NCBI GenBank assembly: GCA_022566975.1
Contig: JADFHV010000076.1
Location: 1-8,662 of the forward strand
Direction: 5' to 3'
Source of the DNA: Chloroflexota bacterium
Lineage (GTDB): Bacteria; Chloroflexota; Dehalococcoidia; SAR202; UBA11138
Length of the DNA: 8,662 nt
Shown here piece by piece: positions 1 through 6,140 of the stretch. Position 1 is the first letter of the stretch. Each line of letters starts with the position of its first letter. Position numbers and translations under genes: made by a program. A model generated the notes under the pieces. The model searched no databases, was not told the origin of the DNA, and was given only the letters and a program-made list of their open reading frames with translations.

Positions 1-675
1 ACCTGGAGCGATACTGACTGCTTCAATGTCCTTAGTGAAGTCTTCCATCAGCCGGTAGACTATGTTTGGCACAAAGATACCGACCTTTCGGCTTACGATT
101 GTGTCATTCTTCCTGGCGGCTTCTCATACGGCGACTACCTTAGACCGGGAGCCATCGCGCGCTTTTCGCCTGTTATGAAGGCGGTGGAGGAGTTCGCCGA
201 GCAGGGCAAGCTGGTGCTGGGCATCTGCAACGGCTTCCAGGTGCTGTGCGAGGCGGGGCTGCTGCCGGGGGCGCTGATGCGCAACGTGCACCTGGAGTTC
301 CGCTGCCAGTGGGTCGGCTTGCGAACTGAGAACTCGAACACGCCTTTCACCCGAGGGCTGGACGAAGGGCAGGTGCTGCAGATCCCGATCTCGCACGGCG
401 AGGGGAATTTCCAGGCCGACGCGGAGACCGTTGATGAACTGGAAACGTCAGGGCGCGTGGTCTTCCGTTACTGCACGCCTGAGGGAGAGGTGTCACCGGA
501 GGCGAACCCCAACGGGTCGGTAAACAACATTGCCGGCATCGTCAACGAAGCCGGCAACGTGCTCGGGATGATGCCGCATCCCGAGCGGGCGGTCGAGGCG
601 TTAATCGGTGGCGAGGACGGCGCGTTCATATTCCGTTCGATGATCGCCAGCCGCGACACCGCGCCAGCCGTGTAG
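1..675 (+). CDS. purQ: Phosphoribosylformylglycinamidine synthase subunit PurQ (5'-truncated by window edge)
   Basis: This is the glutaminase subunit of FGAM synthase. It hydrolyses glutamine and passes ammonia to PurL in the fourth step of purine synthesis, in the cytoplasm together with PurS. The reading frame is open from base 1 and gives 224 visible residues, so about a dozen N-terminal residues are missing compared with the usual ~227. Visible PurQ signatures are [18 protein letters not shown] (about residues 39-56), the nucleophile Cys76 in GICNGFQVL, the ISHGEGNF segment, the NPNGS loop, and MPHPERA near the C terminus with the triad His193 and Glu195. The gene ends with TAG and converges on the cupin gene. 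The first 120 bases are clearly AT-richer (59 of 120 are G/C) than the rest (40 of 60 at 181-240). The family assignment is secure; only the start is unseen. Confidence 0.97.
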   Translation, partial: TWSDTDCFNVLSEVFHQPVDYVWHKDTDLSAYDCVILPGGFSYGDYLRPGAIARFSPVMKAVEEFAEQGKLVLGICNGFQVLCEAGLLPGALMRNVHLEFRCQWVGLRTENSNTPFTRGLDEGQVLQIPISHGEGNFQADAETVDELETSGRVVFRYCTPEGEVSPEANPNGSVNNIAGIVNEAGNVLGMMPHPERAVEALIGGEDGAFIFRSMIASRDTAPAV

Positions 676-692
676 CCGCGGCGCGCCCCCGG

Positions 693-726
693 CCGCCACT
701 ACCCTTCGCGAGCCTCAGGGTGGCGG
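693..726. terminator. Possible bidirectional terminator hairpin between purQ and the cupin gene
   Basis: The arms CCGCCAC..CCCT and AGGGTGGCGG pair over about ten bases with a 3-nt bulge (near 699-701) around an 11-nt loop. The hairpin lies in the 102-bp gap between two convergent genes, where a shared terminator is expected. Neither side has a clear T-tract, so the terminator role is inferred from position and fold only. Confidence 0.3.
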
Positions 727-777
727 CATGTGACAGCCTGCTGGTGCCGCGTTGGGCCGGCGGCGGTCGCCGCGCGC

Positions 778-1077
778 CTACCTCTTCAGCTCCACCAGGA
801 TGACGTGGCCTGCTGTGCCGCCGATGTTCTCGGTCCTGTGGTCCCCGCCGGGAGCGAACATGGCCTGGCCGGACTTCAGCTCTATCTCCATGGTCTGGCC
901 GTCAGGTGAGGCGAACCTTACCGTCATGCCAGACACTGCAATCGCCACCACGTCGGGGTGGGAGTGCATCTCGGTCTTGGCGCCCGGACCGCCTCGGTAC
1001 TCGAGGATGCGGACGCGGTCGTTCTCTTCTAAAACCTTGTAGTTGTCGGGCGCTACCTGGATCGCGTCACCAGCCAT
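778..1077 (-). CDS. Small single-domain cupin protein
   Basis: This is a 99-residue protein, the size of a minimal one-domain cupin (beta-barrel) fold. Motif 1 is seen as a Gly-x5-His38-Ser-His40 segment ending at Gly50. Motif 2 is seen as Gly70-x5-Pro-Gly-Gly-Asp-His80-x3-Asn84. The three metal-binding histidines are present, but the usual glutamate of motif 1 is not: the equivalent stretch reads PDVV. Motif 2 is one residue shorter than the classic pattern. There is no signal peptide, so it is probably cytoplasmic. The start is set by a strong Shine-Dalgarno sequence AAGGAGGAA (1082-1090), 4 nt before the ATG, and a good promoter lies upstream. The stop is TAG. Cupins of this size include isomerases, dioxygenase-like enzymes and small-molecule sensors. 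The substrate cannot be told here. Confidence 0.85.
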   Translation of the reverse strand: MAGDAIQVAPDNYKVLEENDRVRILEYRGGPGAKTEMHSHPDVVAIAVSGMTVRFASPDGQTMEIELKSGQAMFAPGGDHRTENIGGTAGHVILVELKR

Positions 1078-1136
1078 GGGATTCCTCCTTCGCGTGCGTG
1101 ATTGTTTGACGACTAGACGTGGCGCGGAGCGCGCGT

Positions 1137-1165
1137 AGTATATTGACGGAGCGGAGTGATGTCAA
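1137..1165 (-). promoter_or_regulatory. Sigma-70-type promoter of the cupin gene
   Basis: On the minus strand an exact TTGACA (1160-1165) is followed by a 17-nt spacer and TATACT (1137-1142), one mismatch from the -10 consensus. Transcription would start near 1130, leaving a leader of about 50 nt before the cupin ATG with its strong SD site. It is one of the best promoter matches in the window and suggests that the cupin is expressed independently of the upstream methyltransferase gene. Confidence 0.75.
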
Positions 1166-1251
1166 CGCCGATCGGCCACAGCAGTTGCCCCACCCCAGGG
1201 ATGAGGTGCAACGCCGGGTAAGACAGTCCCAGAGCATCCTTTAGTCCGGGG

Positions 1252-1279
1252 CGGCCGGCTACCCTTTGACGACCGGCCG
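1252..1279 (-). terminator. Inverted repeat spanning the methyltransferase stop codon
   Basis: A perfect 7-bp inverted repeat (CGGCCGG at 1252-1258, CCGGCCG at 1273-1279) encloses 14 nt that include the TAG stop. It could help stop transcription or protect the 3' end before the independent cupin promoter. In this GC-rich DNA it may also be chance, and no T-run follows. Confidence 0.22.
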
Positions 1280-2164
1280 GATGGACTCGATGTGCGCGGG
1301 AGTGGTGGCGCAGCATCCGCCGATGATCCGGGCGCCCATCTCCCTCCACTCCGCCGCGAACTCGGCGTATCTCTCCGGAGGGTAATCGTCCTTGAGCAGG
1401 TGCCATAGCTCGCCGGCTGATTCTCCGAACCGAGGGTTGGACCCGTAACCGACGTTGGCGTAGGCGCCGACCGTACCGTCGAAGACGTCAAGGAGCCTGG
1501 GAAGGGAAGCAGATATGGCCTCGGGCGAGCTGCACATCAGCAGGACGGCGTCGACTCGGCGGCCTCGAAGGGCCCTCGCCAGGTCCGTAAAGGTCTCACC
1601 GTGCTGCATCAACCCGTCGGTAGACACATGGCACAGGCCCAGGCACACCGGCAGCCCGACGGTGGCGCAGGCGTCCACCGAGATAACGGAGTCCTCTATG
1701 GAGCCCACGTACTCGGCCAGCATCAGGTCCACGCCGGCGCCCGTCAGGGCCCTCGCCTGGTCCTCGAACTCCCTGCGGAGGTCGCCCATGCCGGGCGGAG
1801 CGATGCCACCGGCCACGTATGCCTCTGAGTTGACGGCGTCGCGAGCGTTGACAGCCAGATCGCCCGCAGCCCTCGTGTACTCCTCCCAGCGTTCGTCCTC
1901 ACCGATCATGGCCAGCTTGGGCCTGTTGGTCCAGAAGCTGTTAGAGATAAGAATGTCCGCTCCCAGCCTCAGGTAGTCCTCGTGGACGGCTCGGACCGTG
2001 CCTGGAGCGTCCAGGTTGGCGGTGGCGGACCAGACCCCGAGGTTCCCCTTAGTCGCGCCTTTAGAGACATCGACTCCACGCCGCTGCAGCTCGGAGCCGG
2101 TGGCGCCGTCCATGAGCAGCGTCTCTCCCGCATTGAGCCGGTCCAGTATCCCTCGAGAAGGCAT
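1259..2164 (-). CDS. Homocysteine S-methyltransferase family protein
   Basis: This 301-residue protein has the length of single-domain, cobalamin-independent homocysteine/betaine methyltransferases (Pfam S-methyl_trans). These are Zn-dependent TIM barrels that transfer a methyl group to a thiol such as homocysteine. Visible family features are the N-terminal MDGATGSELQRRG (residues 18-30), the ISNSFWTN strand (73-80) and the zinc ligands Cys211 (LLMCSS) and Cys284-Cys285 (GGCCATTP). All three Zn cysteines are intact, so the enzyme is probably active. The usual Asn-Cys at the first ligand is Met-Cys here. The start is supported by an SD sequence AGGAGA (2172-2177), 7 nt before the ATG. The 17-bp repeat array begins only 3 bp beyond this SD site, so the array lies in the gene's leader or promoter region. 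The methyl donor (S-methylmethionine, betaine, or a methylated thiol) cannot be decided from sequence. Confidence 0.9.
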   Translation of the reverse strand: MPSRGILDRLNAGETLLMDGATGSELQRRGVDVSKGATKGNLGVWSATANLDAPGTVRAVHEDYLRLGADILISNSFWTNRPKLAMIGEDERWEEYTRAAGDLAVNARDAVNSEAYVAGGIAPPGMGDLRREFEDQARALTGAGVDLMLAEYVGSIEDSVISVDACATVGLPVCLGLCHVSTDGLMQHGETFTDLARALRGRRVDAVLLMCSSPEAISASLPRLLDVFDGTVGAYANVGYGSNPRFGESAGELWHLLKDDYPPERYAEFAAEWREMGARIIGGCCATTPAHIESIRPVVKG

Positions 2165-2171
2165 TTCGGTT

Positions 2172-2177
2172 TCTCCT
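2172..2177 (-). promoter_or_regulatory. Shine-Dalgarno site of the methyltransferase gene, next to the repeat array
   Basis: AGGAGA on the minus strand lies 7 nt before the ATG at 2164 and fixes that start. Only 3 bp separate it from the first tandem unit, so any transcript starting upstream of the array carries the whole array directly before the ribosome-binding site. Confidence 0.7.
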
Positions 2178-2180
2178 GTT

Positions 2181-2358
2181 TGCTGGCGCTGCCGGTCTGC
2201 TGGCGCTGCCGGTTTGCTGGCGCTGCCGGTTTGCTGGCGCTGCCGGTCTGCTGGCGCCGCCGGTCTGCTGGCGCCGCCGGTCTGCTGGCGCTGCCGGTTT
2301 GCTGGCGCTGCCGGTTTGCTGGCGCCGCCGGTCTGCTGGCGCCGCCGGTCTGCTGGCG
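2181..2358. repeat. Tandem array of ten 17-bp units plus an 8-bp partial unit
   Basis: The unit is TGCTGGCGYTGCCGGTY on the plus strand with IUPAC Y shown where it varies; strictly, units differ only at positions 10 and 17 (10 is T or C and 17 is C or T), and position 9 is always C. Full units start at 2181, 2198, 2215, 2232, 2249, 2266, 2283, 2300, 2317 and 2334. The partial TGCTGGCG is at 2351-2358. With A = T10/C17, B = T10/T17 and C = C10/C17, the order is A B B A C C B B C C. The array fills most of the gap between the divergent methyltransferase (-) and ThDP enzyme (+) genes. Since 17 is not a multiple of 3, it is unlikely to be coding. There are no spacers, so it is not CRISPR. Its function is unknown. 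Confidence 0.97.
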
Positions 2359-2366
2359 TAGCGGGA

Positions 2367-2396
2367 ATGTCAATACGGGCGCGCGGGCATTAGAAT
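2367..2396 (+). promoter_or_regulatory. Likely promoter of the ThDP-dependent enzyme gene
   Basis: A -10 element TAGAAT (2391-2396, one mismatch from TATAAT) is preceded, after an 18-nt spacer, by ATGTCA (2367-2372), which matches 4 of 6 bases of the -35 consensus. Transcription would start near 2403, about 28 nt before the ATG, with an SD sequence GAGGAGA at 2418-2424. On the opposite strand the same place reads an exact TTGACA (2368-2373), a possible -35 for the methyltransferase gene, but at the proper spacing the -10 position falls inside the repeat array and reads GACCGG, which is not a -10. Confidence 0.5.
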
Positions 2397-2430
2397 AGCA
2401 CAGACCCACCCGGTAGCGAGGAGATATCCC

Positions 2431-4122
2431 ATGCCCAAGCTCTCCGCCGGAGAGGCGATCGTCGAGGCGCTGCGAGCGGAGGACGTGAGTCACATCTTCG
2501 GGGTGGTCGGCTCGGCCTATCTGGACATCCTGGACGCCATGTACGGCCGCGAGGACATCCGTTTCGTCGGGTGCCGCCACGAGCAGGGGGCCGGGTTCAT
2601 GGCGCTGGGCTACGCCCGCGCCACGGGGCGCCCGAGCGTCTGCATGGCGCAGAACGGGCCCGGCGTGACCAACCTGGTCACAAGCACGGCCGCGGCGCTC
2701 ATCGGCCATACGCCGATGGTGGTCCTGGGAGGAGCGCCGATGGTGGGCCAAACGTACCGGGACTCCATCCAGGAGCTGGACCAGATGAGCATCTTCAGGC
2801 CGGTCTGCAAGGCTGTGCTGCAGATCAACAGCCCCGAGCGGGGTCCCGAGATGCTTCGGGACGCCTTCAGGCTGGCTGCGTCGGGCAAGATGGGACCGGT
2901 CTACGTGGACATGCCCAGAGACCTGCTGAACGCGAGGGACCTGGACGTGGACGTGCAGGCCCCGTCGGCGTACCGTCCTGTCCAGCGTCCGGCGGGGGAC
3001 AGCGAGAGGCTCCAGGAGGCGGCCGAGCTGCTCAAGGACGCGGAGTCGCCGGTGGTCCTAGCGGGAGGCGGGGTGGTCTGGAGCATGGCGCACGAAGAGG
3101 TCGTGGCGCTCGCGGAGGCGCTGGGAGCGCCCATAGTCACCTCATACGAGCGCAACGACGCCGTGGACAACCGCCACCCGCTTTACATCGGCGCCCTGGG
3201 ACGCGCCGGTGCGCCGGAGGCCACGGAGGCCGTCCAGCAGGCCGACGTCCTGCTCGCCCTGGGGACCCGGCTCTCCCACTTCACCACCTTCTACGACCAC
3301 CGGTACATCCCCGAGAACGCCCGGATCATCCAGGTGGAGATCGACCAGCGCGAGATAGGGCGCAACTACCCCGTGAGCGTCGGGATTCTGGGCGATGCAC
3401 GGGCCGTGGCCGCCGACCTCATCAACAGGTTGGACGGCGCGGTGCCGGAAGAAACTCGCGGGTCCCGTGCCCGGCGCATAGAGCTAATACACAGAAAACG
3501 GCTCCGGCGCCTGGAGGACGAGGGGGGCCTGGAGGGCTTGCCGATGAAGCCACAGCGGGTGTACGCCGAGCTGCGCCGGGTCCTCCCCCGGGGCACGGCG
3601 GTCGTGTTCGACGCAGGGGGAGGCCCGTCCTACGGCTACGACCGTGTGGAGTTCTCCGGTCCCAGGACGCTTTTCAGTACGCTCGACCTCGCGTGCCTGG
3701 GTGCGGCCCTGCCCCAGGCGATCGGAGTGAAGATGGCCCGGCCAGACCAACCGGTCGTCAGCATCAGCGGGGACGGAGGCTTCTTCTTCAACGCCCAGGA
3801 GCTGGAGACGGCGGTCCGGTGGCGGGTCCCGGCGGTGAACATCGTCATGAACAACGACTCGTGGGGCTCGGAGAAGGCCTACCAGAAGACCCTCTACGGC
3901 GAGAGGTACGTGGAAGCAGACATCACGAACCCTCGGTACGACAAGTTCGCCGAGCTTTGCGGCGCCCGCGGTTTTCACGCGGAGACGCCGGAGGAGGTCG
4001 GTGAGACGGTCCTCGGGGCGCTGGCCGCGGACGGACCCAGCGTCATCGAGATCCCCGTGGACCCCGACGAGCTGCCCCATCCGGCCCGCGCGGCGGACGT
4101 CTTTCGGTCGCGGGCGGGCTGA
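2431..4122 (+). CDS. Thiamine-diphosphate-dependent enzyme, acetolactate synthase / sulfoacetaldehyde acetyltransferase (Xsc)-like
   Basis: This 563-residue protein has the three-domain layout of the ThDP decarboxylase/acetolactate synthase family. The N-terminal pyrimidine-binding domain (about 1-170) has FGVVGSAYLDILDAM and the catalytic Glu51 in RHEQGAGFMALGYARATG, followed by QNGPGVTN (75-81). The central domain (about 190-335) carries ALGTRLSHFTTFYDH. The C-terminal pyrophosphate-binding domain has the classic motif from Gly-Asp448-Gly to Asn474-Asn475. The GSA stretch, AQNGPGVTNLVT and the QELDQM segment recall Xsc, which cleaves sulfoacetaldehyde to acetyl phosphate and sulfite, more than biosynthetic acetolactate synthase. 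No phosphotransacetylase or small ALS subunit lies beside it, so the substrate stays open. The start has an SD sequence GAGGAGA 6-7 nt upstream. The gene stops with TGA one base from the convergent membrane gene. Confidence 0.88.
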   Translation: MPKLSAGEAIVEALRAEDVSHIFGVVGSAYLDILDAMYGREDIRFVGCRHEQGAGFMALGYARATGRPSVCMAQNGPGVTNLVTSTAAALIGHTPMVVLGGAPMVGQTYRDSIQELDQMSIFRPVCKAVLQINSPERGPEMLRDAFRLAASGKMGPVYVDMPRDLLNARDLDVDVQAPSAYRPVQRPAGDSERLQEAAELLKDAESPVVLAGGGVVWSMAHEEVVALAEALGAPIVTSYERNDAVDNRHPLYIGALGRAGAPEATEAVQQADVLLALGTRLSHFTTFYDHRYIPENARIIQVEIDQREIGRNYPVSVGILGDARAVAADLINRLDGAVPEETRGSRARRIELIHRKRLRRLEDEGGLEGLPMKPQRVYAELRRVLPRGTAVVFDAGGGPSYGYDRVEFSGPRTLFSTLDLACLGAALPQAIGVKMARPDQPVVSISGDGGFFFNAQELETAVRWRVPAVNIVMNNDSWGSEKAYQKTLYGERYVEADITNPRYDKFAELCGARGFHAETPEEVGETVLGALAADGPSVIEIPVDPDELPHPARAADVFRSRAG

Positions 4123-4123
4123 G

Positions 4124-4831
4124 CTAGGCCGTTTGTTCCGCGGTGGCGACGTCGTCTGTCCCGCCTGCAATCAGCCGAACGGCGGCGGTGACGAGGAATA
4201 CCAGGCCGATGATCAGCCCGGCGAACCCCAGGAAGATGAGCTCCTGCTGGACGTAGGTCAGCCAGACGAGGGGGACGATGGCGCCGCCCACCACACCTAT
4301 CCAGCCGATCCAGCGCGGCAGGGCCTGGGTCCGGACAATCAATTTGCCGTATGCGAAGATACCCAGGGCGATAGCCATGGGCCCGAGAGTCGCCGTAGTT
4401 ATGGTAACGAGGGAGACGGCGCGAGCAGCGGCGAGGTAGGCGTCGGCCTGCCCGCCTGAGGCGGCGACGAAGTCCTGGGCCAAGGTTCCTAGCGCCATGT
4501 GTGCCGTAAACCGGACCAGCTCCAACACGGCCGCGGCCAGGAAGCCGAAGGCGCCGAAGAGAGCCAGGGACTGGTCGTGGGCGCGGAACGTAAGGTAAAG
4601 CGCTGCCGCCATTGGGATGGTCATGAGGTTTGCGAAGATTCCAAAGGCGGCGGAGGTAAACCAGAGCTACGAGTCCTTCGCGATGTCCCGGAGGTCGCCA
4701 GGAAGTTGGTCCCTGGACAGATCGAGGTCCGCGAAGGGGATGGCTTGGGTCACTACTGCCACCACTACGCTCACGACGACGGTCACAAGAAGGATGCCCG
4801 TTAGCTGCTCGGTTCCCCTCTTTGAAAACAT
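4124..4831 (-). pseudogene. Six-TM membrane protein (DUF4386-like) interrupted by an in-frame TAG
   Basis: Reading from ATG 4831-4829 gives 54 residues (MFSKRGTEQL..., TM1 at about 10-30), then an amber codon at 4669-4667. The same frame then stays open for 180 more codons, to the TAG at 4126-4124. The segment after the stop begins LWFTSAAFGIF and contains five further hydrophobic segments (about 56-82, 88-111, 138-163, 173-194, 198-221). The reading frame is therefore intact on both sides and a single base is at fault. An SD-like AAGGGGG (4838-4844) supports the upstream start. The internal ATG at 4624 lacks an SD site, so a separate 166-residue gene is less likely. The layout (six TMs, about 235 residues, a PRWIGWIG segment before TM5) resembles DUF4386-type proteins of unknown function. 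It follows the radical SAM gene by 23 nt, probably in the same operon. A sequencing error is a real alternative. Confidence 0.7.
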
Positions 4832-4854
4832 GTTGAACCCCCTTGGTTGATACT

Positions 4855-5886
4855 CTATCCGCCCGCCAACACCAGGACCGGCCGGCGCGGGCGGACCTTA
4901 CGCCAGCGGGTGTCGAAGCGCCATAGGCCCGCCTCTCTGGCCGAGTCGAAGACCTCCTCCATCTCCTCTGGATGCACCCCTCGGCCGATGTCGGCGTAGC
5001 GGTCATCGGTCTTGGCCTTCCAGGCCGGGTAGTACTGGTCCATGACGTTGACGTAGGTGTCGGGCGACAGGCCGGCGAGCCAGGACATGATGGGCGCGGC
5101 CTCGTCGGGCATGCCGGGCATGACGAGATGGCGGACCAGCAACCCCCTCAGTGCCAGGCCGTCGTCGTCGACGCGCAGATCGCCCACCTGGGCGTGCATC
5201 TGGGCCACGGTCCGTCGGGCTATCTCAGGATAGTCGGGCGCCACCAGGTACTTCCGGCTCCGGTCCGAGTCCCACAGCTTAAAGTCGGGCATGTAGACGT
5301 CGGCCAGGCCGTCCATTACCTGAAGGCTCTCGATGCTGTCGTAGGCGCTGGTGTTGTAGACGATGGGAAGGCGCAGGCCCATATCTATCGCGTAGGGAAG
5401 GGCCTCGACGATCTGGGGGACGACGTGCTCCGGGGTGACGAAGTTGATGTTATGACAGCCGATCTCCTGGAGGCGGAGCATGATCCGGGCGAGGGCCTTA
5501 GCGTCGACGATCTCACCTTCGCCATCCTGACTGGTCTCGTAGTTCTGGCAGAAGACGCAGCGCAGGTTGCACCAGGCGAAGAAGATCGTGCCGGAGCCCA
5601 TCCAGCCCCGCAGCACGTCCTCTTCGCCGAAGTGGGGAAAAGCGCTGGCTACGCGGGCGTGGCGTCCTGTGCGGCAGACACCGAACTGGTCTGAGAGCCG
5701 GTCCACGCCCTTGCACAACCGGGGGCAGACCAGGCAGGAGGGACCCAGATGGGAGAGGGCCTCCTCGACCTTGTCGGGCAGCAGGCCCTCCTCGTGGGCC
5801 TTGATGTAGGCGGGCACGAACTCTTCCCGGGACATTAGGAAGCGCCCGTCGCCGTCCACCTCGCGGGGTACGTTCCAGTCGGCCAT
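4855..5886 (-). CDS. Radical SAM protein, PflX-type (COG1313-like, pyruvate formate-lyase-activating enzyme related)
   Basis: This 343-residue protein binds a 4Fe-4S cluster and S-adenosylmethionine. The radical SAM motif is Cys106-x3-Cys110-x2-Cys113 within GSGTIFFAWCNLRCVFCQNY. An N-terminal cysteine set, Cys51, Cys54, Cys58 and Cys71 (CLVCPRLC then GVC), is typical of the COG1313 'PflX' group. Family landmarks include FPHFGEE (84-90), NINFVTPEHVVPQI (146-159), LPIVYNTSAYDS (173-184) and YMPDFKLWDSD (198-208). The role of COG1313 proteins is not settled: the resemblance to glycyl-radical-enzyme activases is clear, but no glycyl radical enzyme lies nearby. The start is fixed by an SD sequence GGAGGG (5893-5898), 6 nt upstream. 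The gene ends with TAG, 23 nt before the interrupted membrane gene. Confidence 0.9.
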   Translation of the reverse strand: MADWNVPREVDGDGRFLMSREEFVPAYIKAHEEGLLPDKVEEALSHLGPSCLVCPRLCKGVDRLSDQFGVCRTGRHARVASAFPHFGEEDVLRGWMGSGTIFFAWCNLRCVFCQNYETSQDGEGEIVDAKALARIMLRLQEIGCHNINFVTPEHVVPQIVEALPYAIDMGLRLPIVYNTSAYDSIESLQVMDGLADVYMPDFKLWDSDRSRKYLVAPDYPEIARRTVAQMHAQVGDLRVDDDGLALRGLLVRHLVMPGMPDEAAPIMSWLAGLSPDTYVNVMDQYYPAWKAKTDDRYADIGRGVHPEEMEEVFDSAREAGLWRFDTRWRKVRPRRPVLVLAGG

Positions 5887-5905
5887 GGACCGCCCTCCGA
5901 CCCCA

Positions 5906-5934
5906 AAAATAGCCGCCGGGCTCGTGATTGTCTA
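5906..5934 (-). promoter_or_regulatory. Candidate promoter of the radical SAM gene
   Basis: On the minus strand TAGACA (5929-5934, 5 of 6 consensus bases) is followed by a 17-nt spacer and TATTTT (5906-5911, 4 of 6). A start near 5899 would give a very short leader of about 12 nt that begins just before the SD sequence GGAGGG. The fit is plausible but not strong. Confidence 0.4.
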
Positions 5935-5997
5935 CCGATGCGTCGGGAATCCGGACGACCTTTGCGACGCTGTCGCCACCACCAAACCCCCTCCCTA

Positions 5998-6024
5998 ACT
6001 CTCCCCCGTGGAACGGGGGAGAGT
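5998..6024. repeat. Perfect 11-bp inverted repeat, REP-like extragenic hairpin
   Basis: The arms ACTCTCCCCCG (5998-6008) and CGGGGGAGAGT (6014-6024) are perfectly complementary around a 5-nt loop TGGAA. A pyrimidine-rich flank (CCCCCTCCCTA, from about 5987) precedes it. This arrangement, C-rich with a CCCTAAC-like start and a strong hairpin between genes, looks like the dispersed extragenic palindromes found in many genomes. It lies between the divergent radical SAM gene and the tRNA, so it is not at a gene's 3' end. Neither side has a T-tract, so it is unlikely to be an intrinsic terminator. Confidence 0.6.
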
Positions 6025-6099
6025 ATCACACCTCTTCCCACTGAGGGCCCAAACGTGTTCCCAGAATACGAATACAGGTCGTGCCGACCCTCCGGGCGG

Positions 6100-6129
6100 T
6101 TGCCCGTACATCGCTATGGCTACTACAAT
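6100..6129 (+). promoter_or_regulatory. Promoter of the tRNA-Ser gene
   Basis: TTGCCC (6100-6105, 4 of 6 consensus bases), an 18-nt spacer and TACAAT (6124-6129, 5 of 6) sit so that transcription would start about 5 nt before the mature tRNA 5' end. The position fits a stable-RNA promoter well. Confidence 0.55.
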
Positions 6130-6140
6130 GGGACTAGCAT

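Noticed and set aside
2181..2358. CRISPR array
   Set aside because: Units are directly adjacent with no spacers, and no cas genes are visible.
1982..2398. Two plus-strand frames (from 1982 and 1998) coding Cys/Arg/Ala-rich repeats
   Set aside because: Both are antisense to the methyltransferase N terminus and read through the stop-free array; there is no promoter or SD site.
1969..2751. Long minus-strand reading frame across the repeat array, with a 17-residue repeated peptide
   Set aside because: It overlaps the methyltransferase gene in another frame and the ThDP gene in antisense. The 17-bp repeat has no stop in this frame, so openness and the repeated peptide are automatic. No SD site or start fits.
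2571..4004. Plus-strand 477-residue frame
   Set aside because: It lies wholly inside the ThDP gene in another frame and has the Gly/Arg/Pro-rich composition of a GC-rich shadow.
3975..5006. Minus-strand 343-residue frame
   Set aside because: It crosses the ends of three better-supported genes, is Arg/Pro-rich and matches no family; the interrupted membrane frame beside it has real TM segments.
4972..5694. Plus-strand 240-residue frame
   Set aside because: It is antisense to the radical SAM gene, which has all its motifs intact.
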